In this document: piece after piece, positions 7,941 through 16,689 of the stretch | How the letters are laid out: every line of letters starts with the position of its first letter | How positions within the stretch are numbered: the stretch's first letter is position 1 | DNA from: Labilibaculum sp. | GTDB lineage: Bacteria > Bacteroidota > Bacteroidia > Bacteroidales > Marinifilaceae | Length of the DNA: 64,000 bases | Direction of reading: 5' to 3' | Assembly: GCF_963664555.1 (NCBI RefSeq) | Contig: NZ_OY761461.1 | Coordinates: forward strand, 3,699,769-3,763,768 | Made by a program: the position numbers and the translations under genes | The notes under the pieces: model-generated | Database searches by the model: none | Told to the model about the DNA's origin: nothing | Seen by the model: the letters and a program-made list of their open reading frames with translations, nothing else

Positions 7941-8086
7941 GACAACATAAAATATCATCTGTAAAAACCATACTAAAGTAATAAATCGAAACAAAGATTC
8001 AAGCTGTCAAACCTGCCAACTTGCAGGCTTCCGAATAATTGCCTGAAAAAAGCTTTGTTTTTTTCAATTGAATCAATCCCATAAAG

Positions 8087-8114
8087 AGAGGGCATCCTTT
8101 ATGGAATGCCCTCT
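8087..8114. terminator. Hairpin, possible terminator
   Basis: A perfect 9-bp stem, AGAGGGCAT (8087-8095) with ATGCCCTCT (8106-8114), sits between the IS91 region and the 22-bp repeat array. T-tracts on either side are modest, so terminator function in either direction is only plausible. Confidence 0.4.
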
Positions 8115-8149
8115 AAACTTTTTGCTGCAGACAATACTTGTTTTTTATA

Positions 8150-8256
8150 AAAACCTGCTGTGGTTTTGCTTAAAACCTGCTGTGGTATTACTCAAAACCA
8201 CACGTGCTTTTGGATGAAACCACGTGTGGTTTGCATCGAAACCACACGTGGTTTTC
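8150..8256. repeat. Five palindromic units at an exact 22-bp period
   Basis: AAACC occurs at 8151, 8173, 8195, 8217 and 8239, a spacing of exactly 22 bases. Each unit is an approximate palindrome AAAACC-n5-GGTTTT (clearest in the last two, ACCACGTGTGGT and ACCACACGTGGT) followed by a variable 5-7-base spacer. The array begins 9 bases after the HU-like stop codon. The period equals two helical turns, so all units face the same side of the DNA, which fits a protein-binding array. It is too short in period and spacer to be CRISPR. Confidence 0.85.
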
Positions 8257-8264
8257 TGAAAAGA

Positions 8265-8648
8265 TCAGATTTTGTTAAATCCAGCGTCTTTTATTGCTTT
8301 TATAATGCGACTGCCGGCACGGTAATTAACACCTACTTTTTTAATGGAAGCAGCACTTACTTTCGCAACCTCCAGTTCGCCGGTACTGCTTATTGATGGG
8401 TAAAGACTGCCTATTTTTTCCAGTCTCACAATTCTTCCCTGAGAAAGCTTGTCTTGTATTACATTTTCCAGAGCAATAATAACACCGCGGATATCTGCTT
8501 CGGAAAGAGCACTGAATCGTTCAATATCTTTTACCAATTCATCGATATCAGCTTCTTTGCCATTTACAATTTGAGCGTAAAACTTTTTTTCTCCGCCACC
8601 CACAACACCGGGTTGGCCTTTTTCTATCACTTTATAATCTAAAGACAT
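8265..8648 (-). CDS. HU/IHF-like DNA-binding protein (Bacteroidota HU-like family)
   Basis: The 127-residue product starts at the ATG at 8648 (MSLDYKVIEKGQPG). A longer in-frame start at 8702 adds an implausible basic leader and is rejected. The N-terminal half (FYAQIVNGKEADIDELVKDI, ALSEADIRGVIIALENVI) and the basic tail (VNYRAGSRIIKAIKDAGFNKI) follow the HU-like family found across Bacteroidota, which has an extended N-terminus compared with E. coli HU. It probably binds DNA as a dimer and shapes the chromosome. A tandem array of 22-bp palindromes lies directly downstream, and a degenerate small reading frame lies upstream. Whether the protein binds the array is unknown. Confidence 0.85.
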   Translation of the reverse strand: MSLDYKVIEKGQPGVVGGGEKKFYAQIVNGKEADIDELVKDIERFSALSEADIRGVIIALENVIQDKLSQGRIVRLEKIGSLYPSISSTGELEVAKVSAASIKKVGVNYRAGSRIIKAIKDAGFNKI

Positions 8649-8756
8649 GTTTTTTTGTTTTGATAATCGTAATCGTCTATATGGCTTCGCTGTCTGCAAC
8701 AAACCCTCATGATTTTTTTTTTATTTGAGAGATTCTTAGAAAGCCAATATTTATTA

Positions 8757-8883
8757 TTACGTATTAAGTTTTATCTTGCAGGCTCCATCGGCCTCCTCTT
8801 CCAGTTTTCTCGCTAAAGTGGGCCGGTTGATGACCAGCCGATGGTTTACCTCATTTTTCGTGAATGGTGTTTTTTTTATTCAC
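8757..8883 (-). pseudogene. Small reading frame with an apparent one-base slip in an A8 run
   Basis: From 8879 to 8757 a 40-codon frame encodes a convincing protein sequence (containing KNEVNHRLVINRP, ARKLEEEADG and ending CKIKLNT), but it has no start codon: a TGA precedes the codon ATA. Removing one A from the run of eight at 8870-8877 joins it to a GTG at 8883, giving a 41-residue protein starting MNKKTPFTK. It could be a frameshifted small gene, a slippage-controlled gene, or the tail of a decayed larger gene. I do not recognise the family. The inverted repeat CCATCGGC/GCCGATGG inside it may be coincidental. Confidence 0.4.
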
Positions 8884-8914
8884 GATTTATTCAAACGCTT
8901 GTGAAGCTAAGCAT

Positions 8915-8944
8915 AATATTTTTATTTAGTAAAATAAAAATATT
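8915..8944. terminator. AT-only hairpin
   Basis: A 13-bp perfect stem, AATATTTTTATTT and its complement, flanks a short loop between galE and the small frame at 8757-8883. It has no GC pairs, so it is weak as an intrinsic terminator but conspicuous as structure. Confidence 0.3.
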
Positions 8945-9040
8945 AAATTATTAGTCTGACAATAAAAAAAAATGTTCAGGCATACTGTCCAACCTCCTCA
9001 TTGTATCTAAAATAGGGGGATGCAGCAAGACTGGCTTGAG

Positions 9041-9080
9041 ATAAAAAAAGAAGCGATAAAAGATTCTCTCTTTTACCGCT
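9041..9080 (-). terminator. Rho-independent terminator of galE
   Basis: AGCG-TAAAAGA (9052-9063) pairs with TCTTTTA-CGCT (9069-9080). Read on the minus strand the stem is followed by a run of seven Ts. It lies 31 bases downstream of the galE stop codon. Confidence 0.75.
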
Positions 9081-9110
9081 CCATTCAAATTCCCATATTA
9101 ATTTATGTTC

Positions 9111-10127
9111 TTATAGGGTCTTCTGCCATTTCCATGCCGAAAGCAGCGTTTCGTCGAGTGTGCTTTGTGCTTTCCAGCCCAATTCCTCATTTGCCAGGCT
9201 GGTGTCGGCATATATCTTTTCAATATCGCCTGCACGGCGGGCTGCAATTTTATGAGGCACCTTTTCGCCGGTTGCTCTTTCGAACGAGTTTATGATTTCG
9301 AGTACCGAAACTCCGTTTCCGGTACCTACATTAAAATACTCGTAATTCTTCTTGTTTTTGTTCTTCAACAAGCGTTCAATGGCTGTAACGTGAGCCTTGG
9401 CCAAATCTACTACGTGAATGTAATCACGAATTGCCGATCCGTCGGGCGTATCGTAATCATCTCCAAACACACTTAATTCGGGGCGGATTCCTGCAACGGT
9501 TTGTGTCAGGTAAGGAATTAAATTGTTAGGCACTCCCAATGGCAGCTCACCAATTTTAGCCGTTTCGTGCGCCCCAATCGGATTAAAATACCGCAATGCG
9601 ATTCCTTTTAAATCCGGATTGGCAGCAATGGTATCCCGAATAATATCTTCGCAAATGGTTTTGGTATTTCCGTACGGAGATTCGGCCTCTTTGCGCGGCG
9701 TTTGCTCGGTTACAGGCAATTTATCGGGTTGTCCGTACACCGTACACGATGATGAAAATACAAGATTTGGCACCTTGTATTCAATCATGCTCTCCATAAT
9801 ATTTAGTAAAGAGTTCAGGTTGTTGTTGTAATACATCAATGGTTTTTCGACCGATTCGCCAACGGCTTTCGAGGCCGCAAAATGAATGATCGCTTCCAAA
9901 TCAGGATGTCTCTGAAAGAAATCCTTTACTTTTTGTTTGTCCGTTAAGTCAAACTCTTCAAATTTCGGACGAATGCCTGATATCTCCTGAATCTGTTCCA
10001 ACACTTCAACTTTCGAATTCGAAAAGTTATCGACTATGACTACCCCGAAGCCACTGTTCTGCAATTCAACAACGGTATGTGAACCAATAAAACCGGTGCC
10101 TCCGGTAACAAGGATTTGTTTGCTCAT
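9111..10127 (-). CDS. galE: UDP-glucose 4-epimerase
   Basis: The 338-residue protein matches GalE in length and motifs. The NAD-binding Rossmann motif GGTGFIGSH lies at 8-16, the substrate-side Ser/Thr in FSSSCTVYG near 125-132, and the catalytic Y-x-x-x-K in SPYGNTK near 149. It interconverts UDP-glucose and UDP-galactose in the cytoplasm, feeding galactose use and surface polysaccharide synthesis. A terminator follows at 9041-9080. A possible 44-codon membrane-protein gene ends 17 bases upstream of the start on the same strand. It is not obviously tied to the uronate locus that begins 340 bases upstream. Confidence 0.96.
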   Translation of the reverse strand: MSKQILVTGGTGFIGSHTVVELQNSGFGVVIVDNFSNSKVEVLEQIQEISGIRPKFEEFDLTDKQKVKDFFQRHPDLEAIIHFAASKAVGESVEKPLMYYNNNLNSLLNIMESMIEYKVPNLVFSSSCTVYGQPDKLPVTEQTPRKEAESPYGNTKTICEDIIRDTIAANPDLKGIALRYFNPIGAHETAKIGELPLGVPNNLIPYLTQTVAGIRPELSVFGDDYDTPDGSAIRDYIHVVDLAKAHVTAIERLLKNKNKKNYEYFNVGTGNGVSVLEIINSFERATGEKVPHKIAARRAGDIEKIYADTSLANEELGWKAQSTLDETLLSAWKWQKTL

Positions 10128-10144
10128 GTTTATATTATTTTTTA

Positions 10145-10279
10145 CTATTGCTCTCTTTGCGACTTCTGTTTCAGCTTAAGGTCTTCGCGGTAAACAAGAC
10201 CGTAAAAAGAAACATAATCGGACAACAAAGGAAACAATAAAATTTTAATTATTTGAATAAATACAGCAATCACCTGCAT
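10145..10279 (-). CDS. Possible small membrane protein upstream of galE
   Basis: A 44-codon frame starts at the ATG at 10279 (MQVIAVFIQIIKILLFPLL) and ends 17 bases before galE. It predicts one hydrophobic segment (residues 2-20) and a charged tail (VYREDLKLKQKSQREQ), and the frame stays open upstream of the ATG back to a TAG. The composition looks protein-like, but there is no strong ribosome-binding site and no family I recognise. It could be a small gene co-transcribed with galE, the tail of a lost gene, or chance. The remaining bases to 10463 show nothing else. Confidence 0.35.
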   Translation of the reverse strand: MQVIAVFIQIIKILLFPLLSDYVSFYGLVYREDLKLKQKSQREQ

Positions 10280-10463
10280 CTGAAAGGATACAAACAATAA
10301 CTTCTTTCGTGATTTTAAACCAGCACTGTCCTATTTCTTTTTTGCATTGGGCCATCTGCCCAAACCCAACATCAATTCTTGTCTTGAAACAAGAAAGGAA
10401 GCAAAAAAATAAATGCTTCAGATCATCAACAAATTAACAATTGAAAGCAGCTTAGTCGTAAAA

Positions 10464-13361
10464 TCAGCTCTTTTTGCTTAACTGGTCAAGATATTCGCTT
10501 GGTGTTATGCCTGTAAACTTCTTAAATATCCTGTAAAAAGAGGTTTTTGAATTGAATCCGCATTCTTCTGCAATGGCCAGCAAAGTGAAACCACGACTCT
10601 GAGGATCTTTCAAACGAATCTTTATTTCCTTTACTCTAAGAGAATTAACAAAATCATTAAAATTTACATGCAAAGCTTCCCGCAATGTGTTCGACAGATG
10701 TGTCTCACTCCACCCTATCTGATTTGCCAACTGTCCTTTCGTTAAGCGTTTATCCTTATACAGGGCTTTTTGATCCATAAAATCATTCAATTCTTTCGCC
10801 AATCGGGCCCATTCACTATTCGGCTGAATCCGTAAAGAATCAGCCGGCACATCTTTTTTTCCGCCTGTCGTTTTTTTATGTTTCCCTGACCTGCCTCCGG
10901 AGCTTCGCTTTTTCACCCAAACAAAATACAATACCAATGCTGTAACAAGCAGTAAAAAACCGTAAAAAAGCCATGTATACTGTTCCCAATTTCGCGTTAC
11001 ATGAATTCTTACAACTTTTGGCGTTTCGTTCCATTTTAAATGATTGTTGGAAACAAGTACCTCCAACTTATAGTCTCCCACTTTCAGCTTTGGGACCTGA
11101 ATTTCGTGCACTCCCGACGCTAAGCTTGTCCAGGCTGAATCCAGGGATGCGATCCGATATCGAAACCTGTTTTTACCGGGCTCAATAAAAGACATTGCCG
11201 CCAATTCAACTACCAGGTTCTGAGCGGTATTTTTAATCTCTACACTCAGTTCATTTTTCTGTGCATCTTTGTAATTGGCAATGGGATAGATACCTTGAGC
11301 AGAAGAAATTTGAGTAAAACAAAGCTCAGGGATGTACTCATTGAATACCAAATGATAAGGATTGAAACTATTTAAACCATTATTTCCTCCAAAGCACATG
11401 ATCTCTTTGCCATCGGAACAAGCCACCTTGTATTCAAAAATATTAGCCTGCAAACCATCCTCCTGACTAAAATTGGCCATTTGACTGTTCTCCACATCAA
11501 AACAACACAGTCCGTTATTGGTGCCCAACCACAATCTGTTCAGTGAATCCTGCTGAATACTCAAAATCACATCACCGGGCAAACCATTCTCTTTGCCAAA
11601 GCTTGTAAACGAATTGGTGGCTTCATTAAACAAGTTTAACCCATTTCCTGTTCCAATCCACAGCTGTTCCTTCCTGTCCTGAAAAACAGCATAAATTCGA
11701 TTGTTGCTGATACTCCCCGCTTCCTGGTTCTGCTGATAGGTAATAAATTTTTCCTGTCCCTTCACCAAACGCCCCAAACCTTTTAAATGACTGCCAACCC
11801 ACACGTCACCATTTTTTGTTTGGTGAAGCACTTTTAAATTGGTGCTGTTTAAGTTGTTCTCCTCTTCGGTAAACAATTGCGTTTTGTGCTGCTTCGGATT
11901 CCACTTCCAAAGGCCTTTATCTATTTCGGAAAACCAATAATTTCCATCCTGATCTTCCATGATCTCAAAGACACCCTTGCTAAAGTTAATTTCTCCGCCG
12001 GCAGTAAATGGTTCGAATCTGTCTTTTCCCTTATTGTACTTCAGCACCCCGCCATCGGTGCCAAAAAAAACATTTCCTTTTGAATCAACACAGGCGGTGC
12101 GAACGGCGTTCAATTTTTGCCGGTTCTTACTCCCTTTTTCTATTTTGTAGGATGTAAAACCTTTGGTTTCAGGATCAAAACAATTGATTCCATCCATTAA
12201 AGTGCCGATCCAAATCTTAGCATCGGGATGAGCTGCGGCTGCCCTAAGAGTGTTATCTACCAATGAATTCTTATCGTCAGGAATATTTTGGTAGAGATCA
12301 AAAACAAACTTAGTGGGGGCAAAATAATTTACTCCCTGCATTGTAGCTACCCAAAAACTCCCCGATTTTTCGGAAAGAAATGACAAAATCGTATTGCTGG
12401 AAATAGATCCGGGATGCAATGGATGCTTTTGATAATGCCTGAATTCTTCGGTTTCCCTGTTAAAACAATCCAAACCCTTCTTGGTTCCGATCCATAAATT
12501 GTGACCCTGATCTTCGCCGACAGCTGTCACGAAATTATCTGATAAACTAAGGGAGTTCTCTTCTGAATTTCTGAATACTTTAACAGTTCCCAATTCGGAA
12601 TTGTATCGATTCAAGCCATTCACCGTTGCAATCCACATCACTCCCCCGTGATCTTTAAAAAGAGCTTCTACAAAATTGGAACTTAACTCCCCCTTTCTTT
12701 CCCGATGATTTAGAATTTGTTTCTTTTTCCGGGCAATATCCAAAATGCTAATGCCGTTGCCGGCAGTTGCGATCCACAGTTTTCCATCAGCGGCAAAACA
12801 CAGATCATTGATGATCCGCTCTCCCTTCGTATATTTTATCGTTTTACTTGTAAAAGGAAAATGCGGGTATTGAACAAACCTGTTTTCTTTTGAATTGAAT
12901 TGATACAATCCATTTCGGGTTCCTGCCCAAATCGTGTTATCCTCTCCAACAACAATATCATTCACATACAAACTTTGATCTCCTTTTTCCTCATATGGCA
13001 GCAAAAAATGCTTTATTTCTTCAGAATAAGGATCCAGTTTCAAAATTCCGTTTGGTGTCCCGATCCAAATCTTTCCATTCTTATCCTCACAGATCGAATT
13101 GATTCTTTGATGGGCAATTTTATCCTTATAAATATCAGGCAAAGAGTAAGTTTTCATTTTATATCCGTCAAAACGATTGATTCCCTCTTTGGTGCCTAAC
13201 CAAATAAAGCCTCTTGAATCCTGAAGCATCGAATAAACAACATTGGAATTCAATCCTGACTTTACATTCAGTTTTTGAAAGCGCAACGGCTCATTTTGTG
13301 CTTTTGCATGGCACACAAACAGAATTAAAATGAATATTAAAACGGATTTACAAGCTTTCAT
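10464..13361 (-). CDS. SusR-like membrane regulator: periplasmic propeller plus AraC domain, no kinase
   Basis: The 965-residue protein has a signal sequence (MKACKSVLIFILILFVCHA) and about a dozen regulator-propeller repeats with the DxxGxxWxGT pattern (for example DSRGFIWLGTKEG, DKNGKIWIGTPNG). A Y_Y_Y domain ends near 790, one membrane helix (WLFYGFLLLVTALVLYFVW) lies near 797-815, and an AraC-type helix-turn-helix lies near 866-960. Histidine-kinase and receiver domains are absent, so ligand binding outside would be passed straight to the DNA-binding domain, as in SusR. It lies downstream of the GH88-SusD-SusC operon on the same strand after a 234-base gap, which suggests its own promoter. 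It probably controls this locus together with the hybrid regulator at 22945-26970. Confidence 0.9.
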   Translation of the reverse strand: MKACKSVLIFILILFVCHAKAQNEPLRFQKLNVKSGLNSNVVYSMLQDSRGFIWLGTKEGINRFDGYKMKTYSLPDIYKDKIAHQRINSICEDKNGKIWIGTPNGILKLDPYSEEIKHFLLPYEEKGDQSLYVNDIVVGEDNTIWAGTRNGLYQFNSKENRFVQYPHFPFTSKTIKYTKGERIINDLCFAADGKLWIATAGNGISILDIARKKKQILNHRERKGELSSNFVEALFKDHGGVMWIATVNGLNRYNSELGTVKVFRNSEENSLSLSDNFVTAVGEDQGHNLWIGTKKGLDCFNRETEEFRHYQKHPLHPGSISSNTILSFLSEKSGSFWVATMQGVNYFAPTKFVFDLYQNIPDDKNSLVDNTLRAAAAHPDAKIWIGTLMDGINCFDPETKGFTSYKIEKGSKNRQKLNAVRTACVDSKGNVFFGTDGGVLKYNKGKDRFEPFTAGGEINFSKGVFEIMEDQDGNYWFSEIDKGLWKWNPKQHKTQLFTEEENNLNSTNLKVLHQTKNGDVWVGSHLKGLGRLVKGQEKFITYQQNQEAGSISNNRIYAVFQDRKEQLWIGTGNGLNLFNEATNSFTSFGKENGLPGDVILSIQQDSLNRLWLGTNNGLCCFDVENSQMANFSQEDGLQANIFEYKVACSDGKEIMCFGGNNGLNSFNPYHLVFNEYIPELCFTQISSAQGIYPIANYKDAQKNELSVEIKNTAQNLVVELAAMSFIEPGKNRFRYRIASLDSAWTSLASGVHEIQVPKLKVGDYKLEVLVSNNHLKWNETPKVVRIHVTRNWEQYTWLFYGFLLLVTALVLYFVWVKKRSSGGRSGKHKKTTGGKKDVPADSLRIQPNSEWARLAKELNDFMDQKALYKDKRLTKGQLANQIGWSETHLSNTLREALHVNFNDFVNSLRVKEIKIRLKDPQSRGFTLLAIAEECGFNSKTSFYRIFKKFTGITPSEYLDQLSKKS

Positions 13362-13595
13362 TTCCTTTTAAACGATCTTAAATTTTATTCACTTTTAAAT
13401 AGCATCCTAAAATTAACATTTCCTTATTTACCTATCAATTGAACTTTTATAATCGTACAAAATTGCCCCCTAAAGTAACTAAACCTCAGAGAGCAATTTT
13501 CCCAAATGAATGATAATTGCCAAACGGCACTTATACATCTTACTGATAATATGATCTTATATCAGAACACCTATGTCTAAACATTGCTGCTCTGC

Positions 13596-14879
13596 TTAGC
13601 TCTTTTCACTCAAACTCTTTCTTCTGCGAAGCGCCTCCAGATAATAGTAATCTGCATATATTAAAGCAACATCAATTTCATTCCCTTGTGGTTTTGCTCC
13701 CGTACTGTGCAATAAAAATGCATCGTTCACATTTTTTGCCGAATAAGCCGGCGATGCCAGAGAATTAAGAATTGCATCAGCCGCGGCACGATATCTTTTC
13801 TGTAATTCGGTTGTTTTCACCAAACTACTTAATTCAATCAAACCTGAAGCAGCTATTGCAGCTGCCGAAGCATCGCGGGATTCTCCTTTTTTCCCTGTTA
13901 AACTAAAATCCCAGTAAGGAATGTAATCTTCAGGCAAACCTGCAATGTAACGCTCAGACACTTTCTTTGCAAAATCGAGAAATTTCGGATCGCCTGTTTC
14001 GCGGTACACCATGCTGTAACCATAAACGGCCCATGCTTGTCCTCTGGCCCAAACGCTTTCGTCGGCATACCCCTGCGAGGTATTCTTATTTCGAACCGCT
14101 CCTGTATTCTCATCATACTCTACCACATGATAACAGGAAAAATCATCTCTAAAATGGTTTGCCATAGTTGTTTCAGCATGCTTCACGGCAATATCCCTGT
14201 AAACAGGATCTCCGGTCTCTTTTGATGCCCAAAACAAAAGTTCCAGATTCAGCATATTATCTATGATGGTAATGTGCTCTTTCCATTGCGGGTGCAACTC
14301 GTTCGACCATGATTTAATGGTTCCCACTTTTGGATTAAAACGGGTAATCAGAGATTTTGCAGACTGAATCAATACATCCCGGTATTCCTTTTTACCGGTT
14401 AAACGATATGCCTGCCCGTAAGAACAGTACATCATAAAACCAATATCATGATGTTCCTTATTGTATTTGTAAGGCTCCAATGGTAATGTCCGCTTCAAAG
14501 CCTCCTCTTTCCAATACTCTTTATGAGTAATATCGTACATCTGCCAAAGTATACCCGGGTAAAAACCTACTGTCCATACCAAAACATCATTCTTAGGCAT
14601 TTCCCAATGCGTATCGCCGCTTTCTATCAAACGGGGATGTGTGTTGTAATCGGTATGACCAGCTGCAGATTTTTTCAACTGCTCTTCGCAAAATTGAAAT
14701 TGTTCTTCCAGATTAAAGCCAAGGCTTTCCTGAAATATCAGATTCTCCTTTTTTTCGGCAACAGATTGATTGGTCTTGGCAGACTTATCCATAAAATCAC
14801 ACGAGGGAATCAAAATTAGTCCCATTCCCACAGCTAACAGACTAAGGAATCTATTCGGAATTTGTAACATTCTACTCAT
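13596..14879 (-). CDS. GH88 unsaturated glucuronyl hydrolase (lipoprotein)
   Basis: The 427-residue protein carries a lipoprotein signal with lipobox LIPSC (residues 23-27) followed by the GH88 (alpha/alpha)6 fold. The two expected catalytic aspartates lie in HDIGFMMYCS (about 143) and IIDNMLNLELLFW (about 205). The family signature QGYADESVWARGQAWAVYGYS is also present. GH88 enzymes hydrate and cleave the 4,5-unsaturated uronate that polysaccharide lyases leave at the non-reducing end of oligosaccharides, releasing 5-keto-4-deoxyuronate, the substrate of KduI encoded at 30847-31689. It is the last gene of the SusCD operon. Precise substrate (glycosaminoglycan, ulvan, pectin or other) cannot be read from sequence. 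Confidence 0.92.
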   Translation of the reverse strand: MSRMLQIPNRFLSLLAVGMGLILIPSCDFMDKSAKTNQSVAEKKENLIFQESLGFNLEEQFQFCEEQLKKSAAGHTDYNTHPRLIESGDTHWEMPKNDVLVWTVGFYPGILWQMYDITHKEYWKEEALKRTLPLEPYKYNKEHHDIGFMMYCSYGQAYRLTGKKEYRDVLIQSAKSLITRFNPKVGTIKSWSNELHPQWKEHITIIDNMLNLELLFWASKETGDPVYRDIAVKHAETTMANHFRDDFSCYHVVEYDENTGAVRNKNTSQGYADESVWARGQAWAVYGYSMVYRETGDPKFLDFAKKVSERYIAGLPEDYIPYWDFSLTGKKGESRDASAAAIAASGLIELSSLVKTTELQKRYRAAADAILNSLASPAYSAKNVNDAFLLHSTGAKPQGNEIDVALIYADYYYLEALRRRKSLSEKS

Positions 14880-14978
14880 TATTTGGCAAGCGAAAATCCA
14901 TTCCCAGCAAAATTGAAGGGAATGAATATCGATTGTTAAATTATATTTGTACTGAACACTTAGAAACTAGAAATGAAT

Positions 14979-16598
14979 TTACTCACCACTATTCCAGGCT
15001 GCAGATTGATCTAATAATTGATTGATAGTTACTTCTTTTAACGGAATGGGAAGCAAATTGTGCTTTTCTTCAATATTATCGCATTGGCGGTAATACCATG
15101 AAGAAGAAGCAATACCATAACTTAACATGTCCTGTCTCAACACTTCCATATTAGTCAACAGTCTACCCCAGCGAATCAAATCATGTTTACGAATTCCTTC
15201 GAAACAAAATTCACGCATTCTTTCGTCCATCAATTCTGCAAAGAAATCCTCTTGCGAAGCAACCAATGCCGGATCAATATCCGCCAATCCCGCACGATTT
15301 CTTACGGCATTCAAATAAGGAATTGCTTCACCGGTTCTGGTCAATTCATTTAAGGCTTCCGCTTTCATCAACAGGATGTCGGAATAACGCAGGTAAGGAT
15401 AATTGATTCCGGTAAAGTTCTTATCAATGGCTCCTGTTTCAAGAATCTTATATCCAAAAGTTCCATCACCATTGTCTACTTTGTCAACACGACGGAATTT
15501 TCCCGGATACCAATTCGTTTTATTGCTTTCCTTTAGTACAATCACTTTTCCTTTGTTGTCCACTTTCCAATCGGCGATACTCCACTCATAACGATTGTCA
15601 TTAGCGGCATCAAATTTATCAATCATTGTAATGGTTGGATAATAAAAGGCATAAGCATACGGATTGGAATTTCCGTTTGCATCGGCATTGGGAAGAGCAA
15701 TTGCCACTCCGTTTAAGTTTCCGATACGGCCATCTTCTCTGATTCCCTGAGGACGAAGATTTCCAAACTGAATCTCAAAAATCACTTCTTTGTCATCATT
15801 CTTATCGGTTATCTCGTTTAAAAACACCTGCTTGTAGCTTGGCAGCAGTTCATGATAACCTGTATTGATCACCGAATCGCAATGGTTAAGTGCCAACAGA
15901 TAAGCATCGTGCTGCTGAAGAGGTTTCCCTGCCATGGTCATATAAACACGTGCCAGCAAACCATGAGCGGCAGTGCGTGTAGCATGTCCGTACTGTGCTT
16001 CCGCAGGATTGGGTAAATTCTGAGATGCAATTTCCAAATCCTCTATGATGAATTCATACACTTCTGACGCAGGTGTTTTTGCTATATTATTAGCTGCACC
16101 TCCTTCGGTAACAGGCTTTTTACGCAAAGGCACATCACCCCATAAACGAACCAAATCGAAATAATAAAAAGCTCTCAGGAAATGTGCTTCTGCCAATAAT
16201 TTTGTTTTAGTTCCTTCTTCGATATCAGCATCTTTTAATCTTGCTAAAAAGTAGTTCGCAGAATTAATTCCTTTGTACAAAGTCATCCATGCCTTCTCGA
16301 TATTGTAAGTGCTGGAATTATTCATATACAAAGCAACGGCCCAGCTTACATTGGTTCTATTATATACCGCCTCGTCTGTTCCGTTTGTGAAATTCATCGA
16401 CAAAAGACTGCCATACAAAGCATCACTGGCAATATCACTATATACAGCAGTAAGAGCCAGACGTGCTTCTTCTTCTGTTTTGTAAAACGTCTCAGGACTA
16501 ATCGATGAGAAAGGCTCCTGATCTAATTCGTCATGGCATGATGTTAGTCCTAAAATCAATATAGACAGACTAAGCATCCAGGTTATATTTATTTTCAT
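14979..16598 (-). CDS. SusD/RagB-family surface glycan-binding lipoprotein
   Basis: The 539-residue lipoprotein has a signal peptide ending at LTSC (lipobox) and the SusD-like helical tetratricopeptide framework. Family marks include DQEPFSSISPETFYKTEEEARLAL at the N-terminus, EAHFLRAFYYFDLVRLWGDVPL near 140, PYLRYSDILLMKAEALNEL near 405, and DERMREFCFEGIRKHDLIRWG near 465. It caps the SusC barrel and hands oligosaccharides to it at the outer membrane. It follows susC by 91 bases and precedes GH88 by 99 bases, as part of one operon. Confidence 0.95.
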   Translation of the reverse strand: MKINITWMLSLSILILGLTSCHDELDQEPFSSISPETFYKTEEEARLALTAVYSDIASDALYGSLLSMNFTNGTDEAVYNRTNVSWAVALYMNNSSTYNIEKAWMTLYKGINSANYFLARLKDADIEEGTKTKLLAEAHFLRAFYYFDLVRLWGDVPLRKKPVTEGGAANNIAKTPASEVYEFIIEDLEIASQNLPNPAEAQYGHATRTAAHGLLARVYMTMAGKPLQQHDAYLLALNHCDSVINTGYHELLPSYKQVFLNEITDKNDDKEVIFEIQFGNLRPQGIREDGRIGNLNGVAIALPNADANGNSNPYAYAFYYPTITMIDKFDAANDNRYEWSIADWKVDNKGKVIVLKESNKTNWYPGKFRRVDKVDNGDGTFGYKILETGAIDKNFTGINYPYLRYSDILLMKAEALNELTRTGEAIPYLNAVRNRAGLADIDPALVASQEDFFAELMDERMREFCFEGIRKHDLIRWGRLLTNMEVLRQDMLSYGIASSSWYYRQCDNIEEKHNLLPIPLKEVTINQLLDQSAAWNSGE

Positions 16599-16689
16599 TT
16601 TCTTCTGTTTTGGGAGACAAAGGATAAAAACAACTCCTTTGTCTCTTGTTTCTTACACTATATTATTTGTGCAATGCAAATGCTTTTGA

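Larger units (their letters stand above)
5600..7945 (-). mobile_element. IS91-family element with accessory tyrosine recombinase (ends approximate)
   Basis: Two overlapping minus-strand genes, a tyrosine recombinase and a Y-type IS91 transposase, form the two-gene IS91 unit often seen in Bacteroidota. The high-coordinate side carries compact hairpins typical of single-strand transposition ends (7821-7835, 7851-7873 and 7903-7918). A copy of this end, without the genes, is found at 56291-56344. IS91 elements make no target duplication and have no terminal inverted repeats, so the exact ends cannot be read here. The low-coordinate limit is a guess within the non-coding stretch before 5772. Confidence 0.6.

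Noticed and set aside
8150..8256. CRISPR array
   Set aside because: The period is 22 bp with 5-7-base spacers and the units themselves vary; there is no leader and no cas gene.
8649..8702. N-terminal extension of the HU-like protein
   Set aside because: The leader (MLQTAKPYRRLRLSKQKN) is not typical of the family, and the ATG at 8648 gives the expected start.
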